Positions 1 to 5,225 of a DNA stretch of 11,300 nucleotides are shown piece after piece. The stretch lies in assembly GCA_900550785.1 (NCBI GenBank), contig URTL01000057.1, positions 1 to 11,300 of the forward strand. The letters are read 5' to 3'. The translations under genes were made by a program, and so were the position numbers. Each line of letters opens with the position of its first letter. Within the stretch, counting starts at the first letter, position 1. The notes below the pieces were generated by a model. It was given only the letters and a program-made list of their open reading frames with translations, did not search any database and was not told where the DNA came from. This stretch comes from an uncultured Collinsella sp. GTDB lineage: Bacteria; Actinomycetota; Coriobacteriia; Coriobacteriales; Coriobacteriaceae.

Positions 1-123
1 CTCGGCGTCGTCGAGTGGCTGGGCGTCGCCATCATCCTCGCCGGCGTGTGCCTGGCACAGGTCCCCTCCCTGCTTGGAGGCCGGGAGGCACGTCGCGCCG
101 CCGCAGGACAAGCCGTCAGTTAG
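1..123 (+). CDS. C-terminal fragment of a probable EamA/DMT-family membrane transporter
   Basis: An open frame enters from the left edge and ends at TAG 121-123, giving 40 residues. It has one hydrophobic stretch (roughly residues 3-21, ending in IILAGVCLAQVP) followed by a short polar, Arg/Ala-rich tail. The pattern of a Gly/Glu-Trp-Leu-Gly turn leading into a final helix with ILAGV is typical of the last transmembrane segment of drug/metabolite (EamA/RhaT-like) exporters. This is a recognition by style on a very short piece, so substrate and exact family are unknown. The next gene begins 122 bases downstream on the same strand. No T-rich intrinsic terminator lies between them, so read-through into the beta-glucoside operon cannot be excluded. 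It could also be the last helix of another multi-pass membrane protein. Confidence 0.5.
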   Translation, partial: LGVVEWLGVAIILAGVCLAQVPSLLGGREARRAAAGQAVS

Positions 124-245
124 TCACCCCTTCACGGGCGGCCCGCGCGCATTAGGGAAAGGGCCACGGGCTCGGCGCGCGAGGCCGCAAGGACGTTATA
201 AAGCGTCCCCCGCAGAGATGGGGGCGCCAGAGAGAAGGAGGCACC
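124..245 (+). other. Leader/intergenic region before the beta-glucoside operon, with two GC-rich hairpins
   Basis: Two potential hairpins are visible. The first pairs 140-150 with 175-186 (GGCC plus CGCGCGC, one bulged A, 24-base loop). The second pairs GCG(T)CCCCC at 203-211 with GGGGGCGC at 220-227 around an 8-base loop, ending only 7 bases before the AAGGAGG ribosome binding site. Neither is followed by a T-run, so they are not ordinary intrinsic terminators. A TATAAA at 197-202 could be a -10 box, but no convincing -35 is seen. I looked for a BglG/LicT-type antiterminator target and did not recognise one. Confidence 0.3.
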
Positions 246-1676
246 ATGCCATTTCCAAAAGGGTTCCTTTGGGGAGGAGCTACCGCCGCCAACCAATGCG
301 AGGGAGGTTATGACGAGGGCGGCCGCGGCCTTGCCAACGTCGACGTCATCCCACACGGGCCGGAGCGCAACGACGTAAGCCGCGGCCTGAGGCGCATGCT
401 CGACTTTGAGCCCGGGTACTACTACCCGGCCCAGACGGGCATCGACTTCTACCACCACTACCGCGAGGACATAGCCCTCTTCGCGGAGATGGGCTTTAAG
501 GTCTTTCGCCTCTCCATCGCCTGGAGCCGCATCTTCCCCAATGGCGACGAGGAGGAGCCCAACGAGGCCGGGCTCGCCTTCTACGAGGACGTGTTCCGCT
601 GCTGCCGCGAGCACGGGATCGAGCCCCTCGTGACCATCACGCACTTCGACTGCCCCATCCACCTCGTCAAGAAGTACGGCGCCTGGCGAAACCGCACCCT
701 CATCGAGCTCTACAAGCGGCTCGTGACGGTGCTCTTCAACCGCTACCGCGGCCTCGTGCGCTGGTGGATCACGTTCAACGAGATGAACATGATCTTACAC
801 CGTCCCTTCATGGGTGCCGGCATCGTCCTCGAGCCCGGGGAGAATGCCCGCGAGGCCGAGTACCGCGCCGCGCACAACGAGCTCGTGGCGAGCGCCTGGG
901 CCACCAAGATCGCCCACGAAGTCGACCCGGAGAACAAGGTAGGCTGCATGCTCGCCGCGGGAAGCTACTACCCCTACTCCTGTCGTCCCGAGGACGTCCG
1001 CGCAGCGCAGGTCAAGAACCAGGAGGACCTCTTCTTCGTGGACGTGCAGGCACGCGGGCACTACCCCGGCTACGCGCTCAAGATGCTCGAGCGCGAGGGC
1101 ATCGACGTGGGCATGACCGCCGAGGACGAGCGCATCATTGCGGAGAACACCGTCGACTTCATCTCGTTTAGCTACTACTCTTCGCGCTGCACCGCGGGCG
1201 ACCCCGATTCCGTGGGCGGCGTCGCCGAGGGCAACGCCTTCGCCGGCGTGGAGAACCCCTACGTGCGCACGAGCGACTGGGGCTGGGTCATCGACCCACT
1301 GGGGTTCCGCATCACGATCAACGACCTCTGGGACCGCTACCAGAAGCCGCTCTTTGTGGTGGAAAACGGCCTCGGCGCCTATGACGAGGTGCTTCCCGAC
1401 GGCACGATCGAGGACGACTACCGCATCGCCTACCTGCGCGAGCACATCGAGGCCATGCGCGACGCCATCGAGCAGGACGGCGTCGAGATGCTCGGCTACA
1501 CCACCTGGGGGCCGATCGACCTCGTGAGCGCGGGCTCCGGCGAGATGGAGAAGCGCTACGGCTTCATCTACGTGGACCGCGACAACCTGGGCAACGGCAC
1601 GCTCGAGCGCAGGCGCAAGAAGAGCTTCTACTGGTACCAACAGGCCATCGCCACCAACGGAGGCGACCTGGGCTAG
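246..1676 (+). CDS. bglA: 6-phospho-beta-glucosidase, glycoside hydrolase family 1 (BglA-like)
   Basis: Cytoplasmic retaining hydrolase expected to split beta-glucoside-6-phosphates delivered by a PTS permease into glucose-6-phosphate and an aglycone or second sugar. The 476 residues match the usual family length (about 470-480). The N-terminus carries the GH1 signature FLWGGATAANQCEGG. The acid/base is Glu179 in TFNEMN and the nucleophile is Glu373 in VVENGLG. Specificity for the 6-phosphate is supported by Ser428, Lys436 and Tyr438 in the loop SAGSGEMEKRYGF, the positions that hold the phosphate in phospho-glycosidases. The C-terminal KKSFYWYQQ resembles E. coli BglA. The start is set by AAGGAGG at 235-241. 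The PTS EIIBC gene starts 31 bases after the stop, so the two form an operon. The family and phospho-specificity are well supported; the exact sugar (cellobiose, arbutin, salicin or other) is not. Confidence 0.95.
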   Translation: MPFPKGFLWGGATAANQCEGGYDEGGRGLANVDVIPHGPERNDVSRGLRRMLDFEPGYYYPAQTGIDFYHHYREDIALFAEMGFKVFRLSIAWSRIFPNGDEEEPNEAGLAFYEDVFRCCREHGIEPLVTITHFDCPIHLVKKYGAWRNRTLIELYKRLVTVLFNRYRGLVRWWITFNEMNMILHRPFMGAGIVLEPGENAREAEYRAAHNELVASAWATKIAHEVDPENKVGCMLAAGSYYPYSCRPEDVRAAQVKNQEDLFFVDVQARGHYPGYALKMLEREGIDVGMTAEDERIIAENTVDFISFSYYSSRCTAGDPDSVGGVAEGNAFAGVENPYVRTSDWGWVIDPLGFRITINDLWDRYQKPLFVVENGLGAYDEVLPDGTIEDDYRIAYLREHIEAMRDAIEQDGVEMLGYTTWGPIDLVSAGSGEMEKRYGFIYVDRDNLGNGTLERRRKKSFYWYQQAIATNGGDLG

Positions 1677-1707
1677 CCGCCCGGGCAATATCGCTAAGGA
1701 GAAAATA

Positions 1708-3156
1708 ATGGCTGAAAAATACGACGATCTGGCCAGATCCATACTCGAGAACGTAGGCGGCGCCGAGAACGTCGCCAGCGTCGCGCACTGCATCACGCGC
1801 GTGCGCTTCAAGCTCAAGGACGAGTCCCGCGCCAACACTGCCAAGATCGAGGCCCTCAAGGGCGTTATCCAGGTCATCCAGGCCAACGGCCAGTACCAGG
1901 TGGTCGTGGGTAACATCGTCGAGGACGTCTACGACGCGGTCCTGGAGGCCGGCAGCTTCTTGGGCGGCGCAAGCGCCGACGACGAGCCCCAGGGCGATAA
2001 GACCGTTGCCTCCGTCGTCATCGACCTCATCTCTGGCATCTTCCAGCCCATCCTGGGACCGCTTGCCGCCGCAGGCATCATGAAGGGACTGCTTGCCCTC
2101 ATCACCTACTTCGTCCCGGCCTTTGGAAACGACGGCCTCTACACGCTGCTCTACACCGTGGCTGACGGCTTCTTCTACTTCCTTCCCGTCGCCCTGGCGT
2201 TCAGTGCCGCGCGCAAGTTCCGCATGAACGAGTTCACCGGCGTGGCAATCGGCGTGGCGCTCCTCTACCCGACGATGGTCGCCCTGACCTCGGGCGAGGC
2301 GCTCGGCAGCATCGACCTCGGCGTGGCCGGCACGTTCTCGTGGTACGCCACCGCCCTCGGGGTCCCCATCATCATGCCCGTGTCCGGCTACGTGAGCTCG
2401 GTGATCTCCGTCCTTCTCATGGTGTGGTTCGGCTCTATCCTTGAGCGCTGGCTCAAGAGCTGGATGCCGACTGCGCTCAAGATGTTCCTCGTCCCGCTCG
2501 CCACGATGACGGTCTCCATCGTCTTGGGCTACCTCGTCATCGGCCCGGTGGCCACCCTCATCACCAACCTGCTGAGCGCGGCGTTCTCGTTCATCTTCCA
2601 GCTTCCCGTGGTTGGTTCCGTCCTGGGCAGCGCCCTGGTCGGCGGACTGTGGATGTGTCTCGTCATCTTTGGCTTCCACTGGAGCCTCATCCCCATCTCC
2701 ATCATGAACCTGAACACCCTCGGCCACGACAGCGTGCTCGCCGCCACCATCGGCCACGGGTTCGCGCTCGGAGCGGTCATCTTTGCCATGTACCTCAGAA
2801 ACAAGGACGAGCGCTTCCGCGGCATCGCCCTTCCCGCGATGATCTCCGCCTTCTTCTTCGGCGTCACCGAGCCGGGCATCTACGGCATCGCCCTCCCCAA
2901 CAAGCGCGCGTTCGTCGTGGCATGCCTGAGCTCCGCCGTGGGCGGCGCCATCGTGGGAATGACGGGCGCCCTCATGTACATCTCGGGCGGCCTCGGCGTC
3001 TTCAACCTGCTCAACTTCATCGACGGGACCCCTGGTGGCGCCGGGATCTCCCACATGATCTTCGCGATCATCGCCTCGCTCGTCTCTGCCGTCCTGGCCT
3101 TTGTTATCGAGTTCATCACCTACCGGCCCAACGACGATGAGGAAGGCGCCCGCTAG
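1708..3156 (+). CDS. PTS beta-glucoside-type transporter subunit EIIBC (no EIIA domain)
   Basis: Membrane permease of the phosphotransferase system that imports a sugar and phosphorylates it. Residues 1 to about 85 form the EIIB domain, with the phospho-accepting Cys28 in AHCITRVRFKL. After an acidic linker (about 86-105), residues to about 470 form a multi-pass EIIC domain of the glucose/beta-glucoside superfamily, including FGVTEPGIYGIALPNKR with conserved Glu388. The protein ends at 482 residues with an acidic tail, whereas BglF/BglP-type three-domain proteins run to about 610-630, so the EIIA domain is absent and must be supplied in trans. AAGGAG at 1696-1701 lies 6 bases before the ATG. 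Directly downstream of the phospho-beta-glucosidase, which points to a beta-glucoside substrate. No antiterminator gene is visible in the window. Confidence 0.93.
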   Translation: MAEKYDDLARSILENVGGAENVASVAHCITRVRFKLKDESRANTAKIEALKGVIQVIQANGQYQVVVGNIVEDVYDAVLEAGSFLGGASADDEPQGDKTVASVVIDLISGIFQPILGPLAAAGIMKGLLALITYFVPAFGNDGLYTLLYTVADGFFYFLPVALAFSAARKFRMNEFTGVAIGVALLYPTMVALTSGEALGSIDLGVAGTFSWYATALGVPIIMPVSGYVSSVISVLLMVWFGSILERWLKSWMPTALKMFLVPLATMTVSIVLGYLVIGPVATLITNLLSAAFSFIFQLPVVGSVLGSALVGGLWMCLVIFGFHWSLIPISIMNLNTLGHDSVLAATIGHGFALGAVIFAMYLRNKDERFRGIALPAMISAFFFGVTEPGIYGIALPNKRAFVVACLSSAVGGAIVGMTGALMYISGGLGVFNLLNFIDGTPGGAGISHMIFAIIASLVSAVLAFVIEFITYRPNDDEEGAR

Positions 3157-3210
3157 CCTGCGCTCTTTTCGACCAGCTCTATGTAATTGAGGAGCAGTTG
3201 AGGTGGGTGA

Positions 3211-3245
3211 GGGCCGAGGGCGATCAAGGTGGCCGCCCTCGGCCC
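3211..3245 (+). terminator. Strong GC hairpin after the PTS operon, terminator-like but without a T-run
   Basis: A perfect 12-bp stem, GGGCCGAGGGCG at 3211-3222 with CGCCCTCGGCCC at 3234-3245, encloses an 11-base loop 54 bases after the EIIBC stop codon. It is not followed by a T-run, so it may be a Rho-assisted end or a transcript-stabilising structure rather than a classic terminator. Confidence 0.45.
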
Positions 3246-3292
3246 GGGACAACCTGCCAGAAGGCGTTTAGCTTTCTCGGGCGGCGCTGAAA

Positions 3293-3317
3293 TGAACTGA
3301 GCCCCGAAACTTGGACG
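3293..3317. repeat. Terminal inverted repeat (right end) of the IS remnant
   Basis: The sequence starts TGAACTGAGCCCCGAAAC and continues TTGGACG. It resembles the IS150-group end as I remember it (TG-ACTG-CCCC-AAA-TTGGACA). It begins with TG, as IS3-family ends do, and lies 15 bases outside the transposase stop codon, as expected for a right end. No target-site duplication could be assigned because the left end is unclear. Confidence 0.5.
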
Positions 3318-3345
3318 AGTCAATTAGCGGCCTATGCCACACATG

Positions 3346-3384
3346 GGGACTGATTCCGGAACTCCTCCGGGGTCAGTCCCTTTT
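3346..3384 (+). terminator. Plus-strand terminator-like hairpin inside the transposase remnant
   Basis: GGGACTGA (3346-3353) pairs with TCAGTCCC (3373-3380). Nested inside, CCGGA (3356-3360) pairs with TCCGG (3366-3370) around a 5-base loop. TTTT follows at 3381-3384. Read on the plus strand it has the form of an intrinsic terminator and could stop transcripts leaving the PTS operon; on the minus strand the same bases encode the end of the transposase fragment. Confidence 0.5.
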
Positions 3385-3548
3385 GCTTAACCCGCCTCCC
3401 CTTGTTCCAGTGAACGGTATAGGCTTCGAGGTCCCGCTTGAACTCCTCGAAGCTCCGCCACGTCCGGTTCCTGTAGAACTCGTCCTTCAGGCGCCCGGGC
3501 AGCAGCTCCGTCGCATGAGCTTGCCCCCGCACGCCGCCGGCCCCGGCC

Positions 3549-3598
3549 GGGTACGGACACCCTTCGGCCTCCCGCCGGCCTTCGGCGCGCCCGTACCC
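3549..3598. repeat. GC-rich inverted repeat within the IS remnant
   Basis: GGGTACGG at 3549-3556 is the exact reverse complement of CCGTACCC at 3591-3598. The 34 bases between contain two copies of CCTTCGG, at 3561-3567 and 3579-3585. The segment lies where the frame stops resembling transposase, so it may mark a rearrangement or insertion junction. Confidence 0.4.
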
Positions 3599-3668
3599 CC
3601 TGTCGCAAAGCTCTGCTGCAAGAGTCCTCAGCGTGGCGTCGAGCCTGACTCTCCCGTCCATAAAGAAG

Positions 3669-3698
3669 CCCCCATTTCTAATGTTCAAGAAATGGGGG
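3669..3698. repeat. Perfect 11-bp hairpin
   Basis: CCCCCATTTCT (3669-3679) and AGAAATGGGGG (3688-3698) are perfectly complementary around an 8-base loop. There is no T-run on either strand. It lies at the upstream edge of the transposase remnant. Confidence 0.6.
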
Positions 3699-3714
3699 GG
3701 CGGTTCAATTTCGG

Positions 3715-3762
3715 GACGGGGATTAAATAATCATTCGGAGCAAATTTATTTTTATCCCCGTC
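3715..3762. repeat. Long-loop inverted repeat downstream of rlmD
   Basis: GACGGGGAT at 3715-3723 pairs perfectly with ATCCCCGTC at 3754-3762 across a 30-base AT-rich loop, and similarity continues imperfectly into both flanks. On the minus strand it lies 36 bases past the rlmD stop codon and could form the 3' end of that transcript, but no T-run follows. It may instead derive from the IS end that overlaps its left arm. Confidence 0.4.
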
Positions 3763-3798
3763 TCAGAAAATCATCGGGCGTGGTCTTGGGCAAACAGT

Positions 3799-5112
3799 CT
3801 AGTTGCGCTTGAGGTGGACGACCGTTTCGCAGTGGAAGGTTTGCGGGAATAGGTCGACCGGTGTGATCTTGATGGGAGAGAAAGTGCCTTCCTCGACAAA
3901 GCGTTTAAGATCGCGCGCCAGGGTGGCCGGGTCGCAGCTCACATAGGCGACATCGCGAGCGCTTGTGCTGGCGATGAGGTCGATGGCCTCGGGTGCCAGA
4001 CCTGCGCGCGGCGGATCGACCACCAGGACATCGGCATCCTGGTCGGGGAACTCGCGCACGGCATCGCCGCCAATGACGTCGACGTTATCAAGCTTGTTGA
4101 TTTCCAGGTTACGGCGTAGATCGCGCACGGCGGGGCCGTAGGCCTCGACGGCAGCGACAAAGTCGCAGCGGCGGGCGAGCGGCAGGGTAAAGGTGCCGGC
4201 ACCGCAGTACAGGTCCACGGCAAGCTCGTCTTCCTGCGGGTCGAGCGCTTCCATGACAAGCTCGATCAAAATCTCGGCACCCTTGGTGTTGACCTGGAAA
4301 AAAGACGGGGCAGACAAGCGCATCTGACCCTCGGCGATATTCTCGGTCCATGAGCCCTCTCCGGCGAGCATTTCGACCTTGGAGACACGGCGGGCCTTCT
4401 TTTCGCCCTTGCTCATCACGCGCACGATGCTCGTGGGATGAGCGGCGTCCGCCAGCACGCGGGAGACCTGCGAGCGCGGAAAAGAGCCTGTGGGCGTCCA
4501 GAGTGCGACCTCGAGTGTCTTGGTGCGGCGCGATGCGCGAATGCCCACGCGTTCGAGCCGCAAGTCATGGCTGCCGCTTAGATAGTTGAGTGCGCCGACG
4601 ACCGATTTGAGCGCCTTGGGGAAGCGTTTGTCGAACAACGGGCACGAATCGACGGTCACGATTTTGCGGGGATCGACGCCGTGCATGCCAAGACGCACGC
4701 GACCGTTGACGACGGTTGGTTCGAGCTCGATTTTATTGCGGTAGCCCCAGTCGTCCTTGGTGTGGCAGATGGGCTGTACCAACTCATCGACCTGCTCAGG
4801 AGCGAACTTGCCGATACGCTCGAGCGTGGAGCGCAGGTTTTGCTCCTTGGCGGCGAGCTGTGCCGTGCGTGAGAGATTGCCCCACGAGCAGCCGCCGCAG
4901 ATGCCCACGAAGGGGCAGGGAGGCTGAATGCGATCGGGGCTTGGCTCCAGAATCTCGGTGGTGCGGGCGCGCATGAACGACTTGCCGTCCTGTACGACCT
5001 CGGCCTCGACGGTGTCGCCTGCCACGGCGCCCTGCACAAAGACGGCCTTGCCGTTGTCGGCGTGCGCCAGCCCGTCGGCGCCGTAGGTCATCGATTCTAT
5101 AGTGAGCTTCAT
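3799..5112 (-). CDS. rlmD: 23S rRNA (uracil-C5)-methyltransferase, RlmD/TrmA family
   Basis: SAM-dependent enzyme that methylates carbon 5 of a uridine in 23S rRNA (U1939 in the E. coli homologue). With the start at 5112 it has 437 residues. A TRAM domain (about 1-57) comes first. An iron-sulphur cluster site follows, with Cys66, Cys72, Cys75 (C-x5-C-x2-C) and Cys157, the same spacing as E. coli RumA. The SAM motif DLYCGAGTFTLPLA lies near residue 300, VVDPPRAGL near 363, and the catalytic Cys393 in YVSCDPATLARDL. I prefer the ATG at 5112 because AGGCAGGAAT precedes it and the TRAM domain starts at once. An in-frame ATG at 5148 has no ribosome binding site and would add 12 residues. A terminator separates it from ppk1 upstream, so it probably has its own promoter or relies on read-through. 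The paralogues TrmA, RlmC and RlmCD are possible; the Cys pattern favours RlmD. Confidence 0.9.
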   Translation of the reverse strand: MKLTIESMTYGADGLAHADNGKAVFVQGAVAGDTVEAEVVQDGKSFMRARTTEILEPSPDRIQPPCPFVGICGGCSWGNLSRTAQLAAKEQNLRSTLERIGKFAPEQVDELVQPICHTKDDWGYRNKIELEPTVVNGRVRLGMHGVDPRKIVTVDSCPLFDKRFPKALKSVVGALNYLSGSHDLRLERVGIRASRRTKTLEVALWTPTGSFPRSQVSRVLADAAHPTSIVRVMSKGEKKARRVSKVEMLAGEGSWTENIAEGQMRLSAPSFFQVNTKGAEILIELVMEALDPQEDELAVDLYCGAGTFTLPLARRCDFVAAVEAYGPAVRDLRRNLEINKLDNVDVIGGDAVREFPDQDADVLVVDPPRAGLAPEAIDLIASTSARDVAYVSCDPATLARDLKRFVEEGTFSPIKITPVDLFPQTFHCETVVHLKRN

Positions 5113-5158
5113 ATTCCTGCCTGTCATTCGCGTTGTTGTTCGCACCATGGTAGCAGGG

Positions 5159-5200
5159 AAAAGCGCCCCGCATCCGAGGCTTTCCTCAAATGCGGGACGC
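5159..5200 (-). terminator. Intrinsic terminator of ppk1
   Basis: On the minus strand an 11-bp stem, GCGTCCCGCAT with ATGCGGGGCGC (one G-T pair), continues through TTGAGG/CCTCGG to about 17 pairs with an AAAG loop, followed by TTTT (complement of 5159-5162). It lies 25 bases past the ppk1 stop and ends 46 bases before the preferred rlmD start. Confidence 0.85.
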
Positions 5201-5223
5201 TTCTACAAACTGCTTCTACAAAC
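5199..5223. repeat. 12-bp direct repeat next to the ppk1 stop
   Basis: GCTTCTACAAAC occurs at 5199-5210 and again at 5212-5223, a 13-bp period. It fills the gap between the ppk1 stop codon and the base of its terminator. It looks like a small tandem duplication; no function is evident. Confidence 0.7.
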
Positions 5224-5225
5224 GA

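Larger units (their letters stand above)
3332..3688 (-). pseudogene. IS3-family transposase (orfB) C-terminal fragment
   Basis: A 118-residue minus-strand frame. Its last ~57 residues (GRLKDEFYRNRTW, SFEEFKRDLEAYTVHWNKGRR, then LTPEEFRNQ) match the conserved end of IS3-family integrase-core transposases: the final helix after the catalytic Glu, then the W-N-x-x-R and L-(T/S)-P-x-x-(Y/F)-R motifs. The preceding ~60 residues, rich in Gly, Ala and Arg, do not look like transposase in this frame or the other two. The DDE catalytic residues are not present in any recognisable form. It is therefore a non-functional remnant. The first ATG at 3688 lies in the hairpin arm described at 3669-3698 and is unlikely to be a real start. 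Confidence 0.65.
3293..3726 (-). mobile_element. Decayed IS3-family (IS150-group-like) insertion sequence remnant
   Basis: The right end is recognisable: an IS150-style terminal repeat at 3293-3317 lies just outside the stop codon of a minus-strand reading frame whose last ~57 residues look like the C-terminal end of an IS3-family orfB transposase. The integrase catalytic core, orfA and most of orfB are missing. On the other side, CAATTTCGGGAC at about 3706-3717 resembles the complement of the terminal repeat (CCCGAAA-TTG against CCCGAAACTTGG) and may be the remains of the left end, which would make the remnant about 430 bp. The left boundary is uncertain. It sits between the PTS operon and rlmD. 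Confidence 0.6.

Noticed and set aside
795..1916. 373-codon minus-strand frame across the hydrolase-permease junction
   Set aside because: Antisense shadow of two confirmed genes, without any recognisable motif.
1564..3252. 562-codon open frame on the minus strand
   Set aside because: It lies antisense to the well-supported EIIBC gene and the end of the hydrolase gene. Its composition (Asp, His, Glu, Gly and Val in long runs) is that of a reversed GC-rich gene, with no domain recognised.
3311..3730. 139-codon plus-strand frame, Pro-rich
   Set aside because: It is the complement of the transposase remnant, whose minus-strand reading has clear family similarity. The Pro-rich composition is a by-product of GC-rich DNA.
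5113..5148. Longer rlmD start at 5148
   Set aside because: No ribosome binding site precedes it, and the 12 added residues (Arg/Thr-rich) lie outside the TRAM domain. The ATG at 5112 has AGGCAGGAAT upstream.
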